A stretch of 11,785 nt of DNA from Asaia bogorensis (GCA_945886995.1 CAMCZJ010000083.1:1-11785); one strand, 5' to 3'; shown: positions 1 through 7,083, counted from the stretch's first letter. Numbers and translations are program-made. Notes: a model not told the origin generated them from the letters alone.

Positions 1-108
1 GGCAGATCCAAGGCAATCTCCACCGGCCTCTGACCCCCTTTTTCCTGGAAAATTTTGAACCCCACGCGGTTCCGTCTATCACACCCCCCTGGATTCGGGG
101 GAGAGCCC
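1..108. other. Left-edge intergenic leader with short AT-rich palindrome
   Basis: No complete gene lies here. Frame 1 is open from the edge to a TGA at 31-33 and could be the last ten codons of an upstream gene, but that is too short to identify. An AT-rich stretch at about 38-58 contains a perfect 13-base palindrome (TTTTCC-T-GGAAAA, 40-52), which stands out in GC-rich DNA and could be an operator or part of an upstream terminator. Neither role can be shown. The purine-rich run at 97-105 is the ribosome binding site of the next gene. Confidence 0.3.
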
Positions 109-1128
109 ATGCCGGCCGAGATTGAAACCGATGTCGCGATTATTGGCGCGGGCCCAGTCGGGCTTTTCGCGGTGTTTGAATGCGGCATGCTGCGCATAAA
201 ATCCGTGGTAATTGATGCGCTGGAGGCAATCGGCGGGCAATGCACGGCGCTTTATCCGGAAAAGCCGATTTTCGACATTCCCGCCCATCCGCAAATCGCC
301 GCCGCTGATCTGATTGGCAAGCTGGAAGAACAGGCGGCGCCCTTCGCGCCGCAGTATCTTTTCGGCCGGCGCGTTGAGAGCTTGCGCCAGGAAGCGGGCG
401 CGCTGGTGCTGGGCACTTCCGTCGGCGACACTATCCGCGCCAAGGCCGTGATCCTGGCCGCCGGTGCCGGCGCCTTCGGCCCCAATCGCCCGCCCCTGGC
501 CGGGCTTCCGGGGTATGAGGCCTCAGGCGCCGTTCGTTACATGGTGGCGAAGCGGGAAGAATTTCGCGGCAAGCGCGTGGTGATTGCGGGCGGCGGTGAT
601 TCAGCGGTGGATTGGGCGCTGTCACTCAAGGATATTGCGGCCAAGGTGGTGGTGGTGCATCGCCGCCCAAAGTTCCGCGCCGCGCCGGAGACCGCCGCAC
701 AATTGGAAGCCGCTGCGGCGCGGGGAGAGGTGGAAATGGCCATCCCCTATCAGCTTCATGGCCTGAAGGGCGATGGCGCAAGGTTGGAAGCGGTGGAATT
801 GGCGACGCTGCAAGGTGAAACCCGCGATGTGCCGGCGGATCATTTGCTGGCGTTTTTCGGCCTTTCCATGGACCTTGGCCCCATCGCCGATTGGGGCCTT
901 GGGCTGGAACGCAGCCATGTCAGCGTCACACCGTCCACCTGCGAAACCAATATCCCCGGCGTCTATGCCATTGGCGATATCGCGACCTATCCCGGCAAGC
1001 TGAAGCTGATCCTGCAAGGGTTTTCTGAGGCCGCCATGGCAGCGCATGCGATCCATCCGCGTGTTTTCCCGGATACCGCGCTGCATTTTGAATATTCCAC
1101 CAGCAAAGGCGTGCCCGGCGCGGCGTAA
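109..1128 (+). CDS. Ferredoxin/flavodoxin--NADP(+) reductase, thioredoxin-reductase-like type
   Basis: This is a predicted cytoplasmic flavoprotein of 339 residues that moves electrons between NADPH and ferredoxin or flavodoxin. Residues 9-18 hold the FAD dinucleotide-binding fingerprint (GAGPVG at 13-18). A second Rossmann motif for NADPH is GGGDSA at 161-166, followed by HRR at 184-186, whose arginines fit binding of the 2'-phosphate. The C-terminal FAD motif is YAIGD at 286-290, and the tail carries FEYST-type residues at 327-331. The redox CxxC of true thioredoxin reductase is absent, which separates this family from TrxB. I chose ATG 109 because GGGGGAGAG (97-105) lies just before it and the FAD motif then starts near residue 9. 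An in-frame upstream start at 55 would add 18 unlikely residues. The SCO1-type gene follows 54 bp downstream and may be co-transcribed. The family call is firm; the physiological partner is unknown. Confidence 0.9.
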   Translation: MPAEIETDVAIIGAGPVGLFAVFECGMLRIKSVVIDALEAIGGQCTALYPEKPIFDIPAHPQIAAADLIGKLEEQAAPFAPQYLFGRRVESLRQEAGALVLGTSVGDTIRAKAVILAAGAGAFGPNRPPLAGLPGYEASGAVRYMVAKREEFRGKRVVIAGGGDSAVDWALSLKDIAAKVVVVHRRPKFRAAPETAAQLEAAAARGEVEMAIPYQLHGLKGDGARLEAVELATLQGETRDVPADHLLAFFGLSMDLGPIADWGLGLERSHVSVTPSTCETNIPGVYAIGDIATYPGKLKLILQGFSEAAMAAHAIHPRVFPDTALHFEYSTSKGVPGAA

Positions 1129-1182
1129 CAGGCAACGCACCCCCTTGCGCCCGGCCAGGCATGAACCCCAATTGGAAGCATC

Positions 1183-1857
1183 ATGCTGAAACTGATCCGC
1201 ATTTTCGCTTTTTTACTGCTCGCCATCCTTGGTGGGCTTTGGGGGCTGGCCTGGTATCTGCGCGCCCCTGGGGAGGCAATGGGCGATGCCTTTCTGCGGC
1301 AATTGGCGCAGTTTGGCGGCGCGGATATGCCGGCCCCTTCAGCAGGCGGCGTGCAATTGCCGCAGGGGATTGCGCTTGGCGGTGGCTTTAGCCTGCAGGA
1401 CCATACCGGGCAACGCATCACGGAACGCGCCTTCTCGGGCAAGCTTGGTCTGATCTATTTCGGCTTCACCTATTGCCCCGATGTCTGCCCGACGGAATTG
1501 GGCGTGATGGCCGCCGCGCTTGACCTGCTCGGCCCCGACGCATCCCGGGTGCTGCCGGCGCTGATTACGATTGACCCGGCGCGCGATACGCCGGAAGCCT
1601 TGGCTGACTATGTCTCCCGCTTTCATCCATTCTTGATCGGTTTGACCGGTACGGATGAGGAAATCGCTACCGCCGCCCGGGCCTTCCGGGTCTATTACCG
1701 GAAAGTACACCCGCCAGGCGCCAGCGATTACCTGATGGACCATTCATCCTTCATCTATCTGGTGGGACCGGATGGCAGGGTTCGGCAACTTTTCCGCCCC
1801 AATACCCCGCCCGAGACGATTGCCGCGGCCATTCGTGGGCAAATGCGTCAACTTTAG
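1183..1857 (+). CDS. SCO1/SenC/PrrC family copper-binding protein
   Basis: This 224-residue protein has an N-terminal membrane anchor (about residues 5-25) and a periplasmic thioredoxin-like domain. The metal-binding set of the family is present: CPDVC at 98-102 and the distal histidine H187 in a DHSSF context. Family members deliver copper to, or reduce, the CuA centre of cytochrome c oxidase subunit II; some act as redox sensors. The length is typical. GGAAG at about 1174-1178 precedes the ATG with short spacing. It lies 54 bp after the ferredoxin reductase on the same strand, so co-transcription is possible. No cytochrome oxidase subunit gene is within the window, so its target is inferred from the family alone. 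Confidence 0.93.
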   Translation: MLKLIRIFAFLLLAILGGLWGLAWYLRAPGEAMGDAFLRQLAQFGGADMPAPSAGGVQLPQGIALGGGFSLQDHTGQRITERAFSGKLGLIYFGFTYCPDVCPTELGVMAAALDLLGPDASRVLPALITIDPARDTPEALADYVSRFHPFLIGLTGTDEEIATAARAFRVYYRKVHPPGASDYLMDHSSFIYLVGPDGRVRQLFRPNTPPETIAAAIRGQMRQL

Positions 1858-1946
1858 GTTCATCGTCGCTTTGAAGGGGAAAGTTTTTCTGCTACTTTCA
1901 CCAAACCGTTACGCGGAAAAAATTTCGGCACGGAAAGGGAAGCCGG

Positions 1947-2228
1947 ATGGAAAATGAGTTGATTGACAAGGATGCCGGCGCTGAACGCGGTGCCGCCAGC
2001 GCCCCGCGCCACACGCGAAGGCTGTCGGATAAGATCCTGATCGCCTTTCATCATGCCTGCGACCAATCCGACTTCGAAGTCGCCAATGATCTTTTGGTCA
2101 TTCTGGAGAAAATGCTGAAGCGCCCTTCTGTCGGTTCAGACACTAATCGCCGCAAGAGCATTGAAAGCCTGGTCGCCGCGCATGAAAGGCTGTGGATGCT
2201 GCGCCACCCTGAGGCACGTGAGGGCTAG
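1947..2228 (+). CDS. Small hypothetical protein, helical, function unknown
   Basis: I do not recognise this 93-residue protein. The first 25 residues are charged and probably disordered. Residues 27-58 read as one or two amphipathic helices containing HHACDQSDFEVAND and a leucine-rich LLVILEKML segment, and residues 68-88 form another helix ending in RLWMLRHPEA. There is no signal peptide, membrane segment or cysteine pair. The start is supported by GGAAAGGGA at 1932-1940, six bases before ATG 1947. The gene is 89 bp after the SCO1-type gene and its TAG overlaps the stop of the convergent methyltransferase (shared CTAG, 2225-2228). The ribosome binding site and protein-like composition argue that it is real. 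The helical layout suggests a small adaptor or regulator, but that is only inference. Confidence 0.7.
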   Translation: MENELIDKDAGAERGAASAPRHTRRLSDKILIAFHHACDQSDFEVANDLLVILEKMLKRPSVGSDTNRRKSIESLVAAHERLWMLRHPEAREG

Positions 2229-2968
2229 GCTGCACAAAGCGGTGCGGCATCACGCAAAATAGCCTCGGCGGCTGCGGTAAATCGGCCATCAGCTTCGTGC
2301 AACACAAAGCCAGGCCAAAGCTTGGCGGGACCGCGCGCACCCTTGCGGGCACGTAGCAATACACGTTTCGCCGCCACGCCCAGGCGCGGCAAAAGGGGCA
2401 GCAGCTCCACAGCGCCAAACCCCGTGGCGCGCATCGCCGCAACCGCTACATCGAATCGCGCAGCCGGCAGGATCAGGCTCAGGCTGCCACGGGGCGCAAT
2501 GGCGGTGCCCAGAAATCCCACCCAATCAGCAAGTTCCGCCCCGGCTTCATGGGTTGCGGCCCGGCGGATCGCCCCCGGTGGGGGGCTGCCGCCCGGCCAA
2601 TAGGGCGGGTTGGCGAAGCCATGCGCCACCGGCCCAAGCCGCCGCGCCATCGCCAAATCCGCCACATCGCCCTGCGCGATCTCTGCCGAAAGCCCAGCCC
2701 GCGCCGCATTCTCACGCGCCAAGGCGGCCATGCTGGCTTCGCGTTCCACCGCGCGGATGGAAAGGCCCGGCACCCGCGCGGCAAGGCAAAGGAACGCCGC
2801 ACCGCTGCCGGGGCCGGCTTCCAGCACAACCTCCCCAGGGTGAGCGGGGATAAAGGCGGCCAGTAGCACCGCGTCCAGCCCGGCGCGGAAGCCTTGGCGC
2901 GGCTGGCGCAGTGCCACGCGGCCATTCAGCAAATGATCTTCCGTGCAATCCTCAGGCGGGGTGGTCAC
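2225..2968 (-). CDS. TrmN6-like SAM-dependent methyltransferase (COG4123 type)
   Basis: This 247-residue class I methyltransferase has the SAM-binding motif I at residues 48-57 (VLEAGPGSGA) and the catalytic NPPY motif at 120-123, which is the signature of enzymes that methylate an exocyclic amino group. The N-terminal LLNGRVALRQPRQGFRAGLDAVLLAAF region is typical of the family related to E. coli TrmN6 (YfiC), which makes m6A37 in tRNA1(Val). The exact substrate cannot be read from sequence. The start is GTG at 2966-2968, overlapping the TGA of the upstream DUF2007 gene by four bases, with GGAGG eight bases upstream inside that gene; this implies translational coupling. Its 3' end overlaps the convergent small gene by four bases. 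Activity on tRNA is inferred from family resemblance. Confidence 0.85.
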   Translation of the reverse strand: MTTPPEDCTEDHLLNGRVALRQPRQGFRAGLDAVLLAAFIPAHPGEVVLEAGPGSGAAFLCLAARVPGLSIRAVEREASMAALARENAARAGLSAEIAQGDVADLAMARRLGPVAHGFANPPYWPGGSPPPGAIRRAATHEAGAELADWVGFLGTAIAPRGSLSLILPAARFDVAVAAMRATGFGAVELLPLLPRLGVAAKRVLLRARKGARGPAKLWPGFVLHEADGRFTAAAEAILRDAAPLCAA

Positions 2969-3183
2969 GCGCCATCCTCCGCCTCTCCCGCATCGTGCAG
3001 AATGCGCTTGGCCTCGGCCGCATCTTCCTCACGCACGGCAAGCCGGCGCGGAAAGGCGCCGATGCCACCTTCAACGGCGCTGATATGCTGATCCAGCAGC
3101 ACGCTTTCGATGCCCGCATCCCGCAGCAGTGCTTGCAGGAAGCCAAGCCTGATCGGGTTATTGCTTCTGACCAAGACACGCAT
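2965..3183 (-). CDS. DUF2007 domain protein
   Basis: This 72-residue cytoplasmic protein fits the small DUF2007 family (labelled putative signal transducing protein in databases). The features seen are an N-terminal beta strand MRVLVRSNNPI, a helix that reads like LGFLQALLRDAG, the IESVLLDQHISAVEGGIGAFP segment near residues 25-45, and an RLAVREEDAAEAKRILHDA helix at about 47-65. This layout resembles a PII-like or ACT-like ferredoxin fold. No catalytic residues are known. The ATG at 3181-3183 has GGAGA about eight bases upstream. It is the first gene of a two-gene minus-strand unit with the TrmN6-like methyltransferase, and is divergent from the polyprenyl synthase across about 85 bp. A functional link with the methyltransferase is suggested only by the coupling. 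Confidence 0.82.
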   Translation of the reverse strand: MRVLVRSNNPIRLGFLQALLRDAGIESVLLDQHISAVEGGIGAFPRRLAVREEDAAEAKRILHDAGEAEDGA

Positions 3184-3268
3184 TGGGATGTTCTCCGCCT
3201 GCCCCCCTTCGCTTGCCGGTCCGGCATGTGGCGCCTATGGTGCGGCGGCTAAATCAAGGTGAGCAAGA

Positions 3269-4294
3269 GTGGACTTAGCGCCTCAGCAAATCCCTGGCGA
3301 GGATCAGGGTCGGGGGGAAGATGCCCTGGCGGCGCTGACGGCGCTTGTCCAGGATGATCTGGAAGCCTGCAACCGCCTGATTGTGGAGCGGATGCAAAGC
3401 CCGGTGGCGCTGATCCCGCAATTGGCCGCGCATTTGGTGGCTGCTGGCGGCAAAAGGCTGCGACCTTTGCTGACGCTGGCCGCTGCCAGGCTTTGTGGCT
3501 ATCGCGGGGCGCGGCATATCTCACTCGCGGCTTGTGTGGAATTCATCCATACGGCGACGCTTTTGCATGATGATGTGGTGGATGAAAGCGCGCTCAGGCG
3601 CGGGCAGGCCAGTGCCAATGCGCTGTTCGGCAATAAGGCTTCCGTGCTGGTGGGTGACTTCCTTTTCGCCCGCGCCTTTCAGTTGATGGTGGCCGATGGG
3701 TCGCTTGAGGTGCTGCGCATCCTTTCCACCGCCGCGGCGACCATTGCCGAAGGCGAAGTGCTGCAATTGATGACGCAGAATGATACCGCGACCACGGAAG
3801 ACCAGTATCTGGCGGTGATTGAGGGCAAGACGGCTGCGCTTTTCGCGGCAGCCACCGAAGTGGGTGCGGTGATTGCGGACCGGCCTAAGACTGAGCAGGC
3901 CGCCCTTTGCGATTATGGCGGCGCGCTGGGCATCGCTTTTCAATTGGTGGATGACGCGCTGGATTACGCCGCCGATCAGGAAGCGCTTGGCAAGACGGTT
4001 GGCGATGATTTCCGCGAAGGTAAGATCACCCTGCCGGTGCTGCTGGCCTTCGCGCGTGGTTCGGAAGAAGAACGCGGCTTTTGGCGGCGCGTGCTGGAAG
4101 AAGGTGATCAGCAGGAAGGTGATCTTGCCACTGCCATGGCGCTAATGACGAAATACGACACGATAGGCGAAACCATCGCCCGCGCGCGCCGCTATGGTGA
4201 GAAAGCAATCTCAGCGCTGGATGTTTTCACCGATAGCCTGGAACGCCGCGCGCTGGCGGAAGTGGTGCGCTTTTGCATTGATCGGGCGCGGTAA
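3269..4294 (+). CDS. ispB: Long-chain polyprenyl diphosphate synthase (ubiquinone side chain)
   Basis: This 341-residue trans-prenyltransferase adds isopentenyl units to an allylic diphosphate to make the ubiquinone tail. Key motifs are GGKRLRP at 60-66, the first aspartate-rich motif DDVVD at 101-105 and the second DDALD at 228-232, both binding Mg-diphosphate. The residues four and five places before the first motif are small (T97, A96), which is the pattern of long-chain (C40-C50) enzymes and not of farnesyl or geranylgeranyl synthases. The start is GTG 3269, preceded by AAGGTGAG at 3256-3263. No in-frame ATG lies nearby upstream. It stands alone on its strand: it diverges from the DUF2007/methyltransferase pair and converges on the O-antigen ligase-like gene, with 14 bp between the two stops. 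Whether the product is octa-, nona- or decaprenyl cannot be decided. Confidence 0.92.
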   Translation: MDLAPQQIPGEDQGRGEDALAALTALVQDDLEACNRLIVERMQSPVALIPQLAAHLVAAGGKRLRPLLTLAAARLCGYRGARHISLAACVEFIHTATLLHDDVVDESALRRGQASANALFGNKASVLVGDFLFARAFQLMVADGSLEVLRILSTAAATIAEGEVLQLMTQNDTATTEDQYLAVIEGKTAALFAAATEVGAVIADRPKTEQAALCDYGGALGIAFQLVDDALDYAADQEALGKTVGDDFREGKITLPVLLAFARGSEEERGFWRRVLEEGDQQEGDLATAMALMTKYDTIGETIARARRYGEKAISALDVFTDSLERRALAEVVRFCIDRAR

Positions 4295-4308
4295 AGGGCT
4301 CTCGACCA

Positions 4309-5490
4309 TCAGCCGCGCCGTGGCGCCAAATGCAGCGCGACCATTGCCAGCAGCAGGCTTGCAACCCACCAGGCCTGCCACAGGCCGAAGGAAAGCATCC
4401 CCGTCACGGCGGCGGAGGCGAGCATCCCGGCACCCACGGCAGGCACCGCGCTGCGCGATGCGGCAAAGCCAAGGGCGAGCATCAGCACAGCGCCGAGCAG
4501 CGCCCCAATACCCCCCAATTCAAGCCAAATTTGCAAAGCGCCGTTATGGGGATGCAGCGGCATAACCTCCACATGCGGATTGGCCAGGAATGCACGCTGC
4601 GCCGGGTTGGTGATGTTCAGCCGGTCCAGCGTGGCGGCATCCGGCTGGGCGCGCCCGCCCGGCATGGCGCGGCTGGCTTCAAGCCCCCAACCCGTCAGCG
4701 GCTTTTCCGCAATGCGCGCGGCGGTGAAATCCCAGATCACCAGCCGATGCACGGCGGAAAGCGGCAAGTTGGCTGTTGGCATTTTGGGAATGAAGCCAAC
4801 CAACAGGGGCATAACAAGGATGGCCAGACCCAGCATGGCGCCAATCAGCCTTGGCACCAGCCGTGGCGCGGCCAAGCTGAGCAGCGCCGCGGCAAGCCCG
4901 GCAATGGTCGCAAGCCGTGCGGTTTCACCCGGCAGGCAGATCAGCACGCCCGCCCCCACCAATAGCAGCGCCGCGCGCGCAAACCATGGCCAGGGCAGGG
5001 CAAAGCCCATTGGCAGCAGCAGCGCCATCAGTGATGCGGCGGGCTTCAGCCCGAACATCAGCGCTTCCGGCACTTCCTTCAGCCCACGCACTGCGGCGCG
5101 CAACGCATTGCCGCTTTGCCAATCGGCAAAAGCCGCCGCCAGGCCCAGAACCAGTCCGAAGCCGATCCAGGGCATCAACCGCGCACCTTGGGCCGCGCTT
5201 GCCGCGCCATGCGCCAGCAGCATCATCGCGGCCAAGGTCAGTGCCAGCATGGCGCCGCGCCCGCTATCAGGCGCCCAAAGACTGGTGATCGCCGCCCAGG
5301 CCACGAGTATCAGCCCAAACATCAGCACCGCGCCTATTGCCAGGCTTGGCCGCCAACCTTCCCGCCAGCCAATCAGCAGCGTGATGGCCATGGGGATCAG
5401 CGCCAGCGGTGCCATGGCCTTGGATTGCAGCACCGCGACAAAGGGCGCGGCGAGAAGGGCGATGGCGATGGGCAGGCCGGGATGCGACAT
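4309..5490 (-). CDS. O-antigen ligase/polymerase-like membrane protein (Wzy/WaaL family)
   Basis: This is a polytopic inner-membrane protein of about 393 residues with roughly ten hydrophobic segments. Before the C-terminal segments lies a large periplasmic loop (about residues 236-322) with the family pattern HRLVIWDFTAARIAEKPLTGWG at 248-269 and a conserved HPHNGALQIWLELG stretch at 313-326. Related proteins (PF04932) attach O-antigen to lipid A-core or polymerise surface polysaccharide units on undecaprenyl diphosphate. No glycosyltransferase, flippase or chain-length gene is adjacent, so ligase versus polymerase cannot be chosen. ATG 5490 places the first membrane helix close to the N-terminus but lacks a clear ribosome binding site. 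An in-frame GTG at 5559 would add 23 residues of unlikely composition. The gene diverges from the Ntn-hydrolase gene. Confidence 0.83.
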   Translation of the reverse strand: MSHPGLPIAIALLAAPFVAVLQSKAMAPLALIPMAITLLIGWREGWRPSLAIGAVLMFGLILVAWAAITSLWAPDSGRGAMLALTLAAMMLLAHGAASAAQGARLMPWIGFGLVLGLAAAFADWQSGNALRAAVRGLKEVPEALMFGLKPAASLMALLLPMGFALPWPWFARAALLLVGAGVLICLPGETARLATIAGLAAALLSLAAPRLVPRLIGAMLGLAILVMPLLVGFIPKMPTANLPLSAVHRLVIWDFTAARIAEKPLTGWGLEASRAMPGGRAQPDAATLDRLNITNPAQRAFLANPHVEVMPLHPHNGALQIWLELGGIGALLGAVLMLALGFAASRSAVPAVGAGMLASAAVTGMLSFGLWQAWWVASLLLAMVALHLAPRRG

Positions 5491-5599
5491 GAATGAGGGA
5501 TTAGGCCAGAAAGGCGGATGGTGGAACTGCGCCCTGCCATGCCCAGCCGCCCACGACACATTTTCTCACGCAGGGTAACAGACAGCCGCCCCCTAATTA

Positions 5600-5608
5600 A
5601 CTATATCA
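5600..5608 (-). promoter_or_regulatory. Candidate extended -10 promoter for the O-antigen ligase-like gene
   Basis: On the minus strand this site reads TGaTATAGT, an extended -10 element with five of six matches to TATAAT. It sits in an AT-rich island (5594-5609) between the two divergent genes. No good -35 box is seen, which extended -10 promoters tolerate. A start near 5593 would give a leader of about 100 nt to ATG 5490. On the plus strand the same island gives CAGACA-N17-TATATC (5579-5607), but that would start transcripts at the hydrolase ribosome binding site, so I favour the minus reading. Confidence 0.35.
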
Positions 5609-5614
5609 TCCGGT

Positions 5615-5620
5615 AGGAGG
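5615..5620 (+). promoter_or_regulatory. Consensus Shine-Dalgarno that fixes a TTG start
   Basis: AGGAGG ends six bases before TTG 5627. There is no in-frame ATG or GTG with comparable spacing near the 5' end of the hydrolase frame, so this strong site decides the start at a rare TTG codon. Confidence 0.8.
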
Positions 5621-5626
5621 CCCACC

Positions 5627-6643
5627 TTGCTACCAGCGATTCCCGTTTTCGATCTTCGTGAGGAAGCCACGCCATCCCTGGCTGCGCTGCGTGCCGCGCC
5701 GATTAGGGCGGAAGCTCTCTGGCGCGGTGCGCGCGCGCGCTATACCGCGCCGGGCCTCGCCTTGGCGGATCGGGCTTCGCGGTATTGGCTGGCGCGCAAT
5801 GGCAATCCGCTGCTGCCGGAAATCTCGGCAATTGCGGAAGCCCTGCCGGGTCCTGGCGGGCATGCGCTGAACCTTTCCTATGAATGGGGCTGCACGGCGG
5901 GGCTTGGCGCGGCAGGCGCGCCCTTCATGCTGCGCGTGCTGGATTGGGATCTGAAGGGGCTTGGAGAGCAGCTTTGTGTCTTTCGCCAGGCAGGGCCGGC
6001 AGGGGAGTGGCTTAATCTCGGCTGGCCAGGCTTTGCCGGCGCGATTACCGCCCTCGCCCCCGGGCGCTTTGGCATTGCCATCAATCAACCACCCCTGCCA
6101 CAGGGCGCCTTGGCGCGCGCAGCGCGGGGCGCAGGAGCACCTTTTCTGGGCCTCGCCGTTGACTGGCTGGCCATTCGGCCAAAACGCTGGCGCCATCGCG
6201 GCCTGCCGCCCGCGCATCTTTTGCGCCTGGTTTGCGATACCGCGCCGGATTACACCGCCGCGCTGGCCATGTTGCGCGATACGCCGCTTGCTGCCGGCGC
6301 GATCTTTTCCCTGGCCGGCACCCATCCTGGTGAGGCTGCGGTGATTGAACGCGCCGAGGCATCGCACGCCGTCATCAAGGCCGCCCCCATCGCCGCTGCT
6401 GCCAATGGATGGCAGGGCATTGCCGATCCTGGCGCGCCACGCTGGCGCTATAGCGCCGAACGCCACGCCGCCATGACGGCGCTACTGGCCGGGCCTGTGC
6501 CGAGTGATTTCGGCTGGCTGACCCCCCCCATCGCCAATGAGGGTTCACGCCTTGCTGCCATGATGTCCCCCGCGACCGGCAGGCTTGAATTGCTGGGGCT
6601 TGAAGGCGGGGTTGCCGTGACGCGGCCGCTTTATCTGAATTGA
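5627..6643 (+). CDS. Predicted Ntn-hydrolase, acid ceramidase/linear amide C-N hydrolase-like
   Basis: This 338-residue protein fits the cysteine Ntn-hydrolases that cut linear amide bonds (acid ceramidase, N-acylethanolamine amidase, choloylglycine hydrolase relatives). The candidate nucleophile is C89 in EWGCTAG. It is followed at family-typical spacing by R103 and D106-W-D108 (MLRVLDWD), then a FGIAINQ strand at 148-154 matching the conserved asparagine strand of the family, and VIERAEAS at 239-246. C89 is internal, so the protein should need self-cleavage before the cysteine, removing an 88-residue propeptide, as in acid ceramidase. I see no clear signal peptide, so the location is uncertain. 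The start is TTG with a consensus AGGAGG. The neighbours are the divergent O-antigen ligase-like gene and rpmG 93 bp downstream. The superfamily call is fairly good; the substrate is unknown. Confidence 0.7.
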   Translation: MLPAIPVFDLREEATPSLAALRAAPIRAEALWRGARARYTAPGLALADRASRYWLARNGNPLLPEISAIAEALPGPGGHALNLSYEWGCTAGLGAAGAPFMLRVLDWDLKGLGEQLCVFRQAGPAGEWLNLGWPGFAGAITALAPGRFGIAINQPPLPQGALARAARGAGAPFLGLAVDWLAIRPKRWRHRGLPPAHLLRLVCDTAPDYTAALAMLRDTPLAAGAIFSLAGTHPGEAAVIERAEASHAVIKAAPIAAAANGWQGIADPGAPRWRYSAERHAAMTALLAGPVPSDFGWLTPPIANEGSRLAAMMSPATGRLELLGLEGGVAVTRPLYLN

Positions 6644-6656
6644 ACCGCGAGACCCC

Positions 6657-6684
6657 TTGACGCCAGCGCCCGCTTGGGTAGGAA
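6657..6684 (+). promoter_or_regulatory. Candidate sigma70-type promoter of rpmG
   Basis: TTGACG (6657-6662) matches five of six bases of the -35 consensus and is followed after 16 bases by TAGGAA (6679-6684), a weak -10. The position, 52 bp before the rpmG ATG and just after the end of the preceding gene, is sensible. Alphaproteobacterial housekeeping promoters often keep a strong TTGAC and a weak -10. The expected start is near 6691. Confidence 0.45.
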
Positions 6685-6697
6685 GGGGGCTCGAACG

Positions 6698-6720
6698 CCT
6701 GAGGCCCCCCTGGCCTCGGG
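6698..6720 (+). other. Leader hairpin in front of rpmG
   Basis: Bases 6698-6706 pair with 6712-6720 (nine pairs including one G-T wobble) around a five-base loop CCCCT. The stem ends three bases before the GGAG ribosome binding site at 6724-6727. No T-run follows, so it is not an intrinsic terminator. AGGCCC (6702-6707) can instead pair with GGGCCT (6718-6723), directly next to the ribosome binding site, so two exclusive folds are possible. A regulatory role is inference. Confidence 0.4.
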
Positions 6721-6736
6721 CCTGGAGTATTGAGCT

Positions 6737-6904
6737 ATGGCGAAGTCCAACACGATCCTCATCCGCCTCGTGAGCAGCGCGGAAACCGGCTATTTCTACG
6801 TGACGAAGAAGAACACACGGAATATGTCCGGCAAGATGGAAAAGAAGAAGTATGATCCCGTGGCCCGCAAGCACGTGGTCTTCCGCGAAGCCAAGATTAA
6901 GTAG
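6737..6904 (+). CDS. rpmG: 50S ribosomal protein L33
   Basis: This 55-residue basic protein starts MAKSNTILIRLVSSAETG and continues with YFYVTKKNTRN, YDPVARKHVVF and a lysine-rich end, which is diagnostic of bacterial L33 of the large ribosomal subunit, located near the E site. The zinc-binding CxxC pairs of the C+ paralogue are absent, so this is the C-minus, zinc-independent form. The ATG at 6737 has GGAG at 6724-6727, nine bases upstream. It has its own candidate promoter, a leader hairpin and an intrinsic terminator, so it is likely a single-gene transcript. It converges on pleD, with a 179 bp gap. Confidence 0.97.
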   Translation: MAKSNTILIRLVSSAETGYFYVTKKNTRNMSGKMEKKKYDPVARKHVVFREAKIK

Positions 6905-6947
6905 TGGCGTTGGCGCTGCACGCAGCGCCTTGCGGTCAGGATGGTGG

Positions 6948-6969
6948 GGGCGGGTTTACCCGCCCTTTT
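6948..6969 (+). terminator. Rho-independent terminator of rpmG
   Basis: A perfect seven-pair GC stem, GGGCGGG (6948-6954) with CCCGCCC (6959-6965), closes a TTTA loop and is followed at once by TTTT (6966-6969). It lies 43 bp after the rpmG stop. A second hairpin without a T-run (6912-6918 with 6923-6929) precedes it. No T-run follows in the minus direction, so it does not obviously serve pleD. Confidence 0.8.
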
Positions 6970-7083
6970 GCGTTTGCGGCTGAACGATAAGTCAGCACAT
7001 GCCCGCTGAACGGGCGCGCGGCAGAAGTGATCATGCGGCTGATGAGCTGCCACCGCTTTGTTCCCCGCCGCTCAGTGGCTGCC

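Noticed and set aside
1..33. Tail of an upstream coding gene in frame 1
   Set aside because: Only ten codons before the stop are available, which is too little to support a gene.
1871..1899. Hairpin GAAAGT/ACTTTC and a TTGAAG box before the small gene
   Set aside because: The stem is only six AT-rich pairs with a nine-base loop, and no -10 lies at proper spacing from the box.
4580..5578. Long plus-strand open frame of 332 codons opposite the O-antigen ligase-like gene
   Set aside because: Its residue make-up (many Ala, Ser, Pro, Arg with no domain pattern) is that of an antisense shadow, while the minus frame shows membrane helices and family motifs.
5630..6466. Minus-strand open frame of 278 codons opposite the hydrolase
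   Set aside because: It has no recognisable motif or ribosome binding site, and the plus frame carries the Ntn-hydrolase residues and a consensus AGGAGG.
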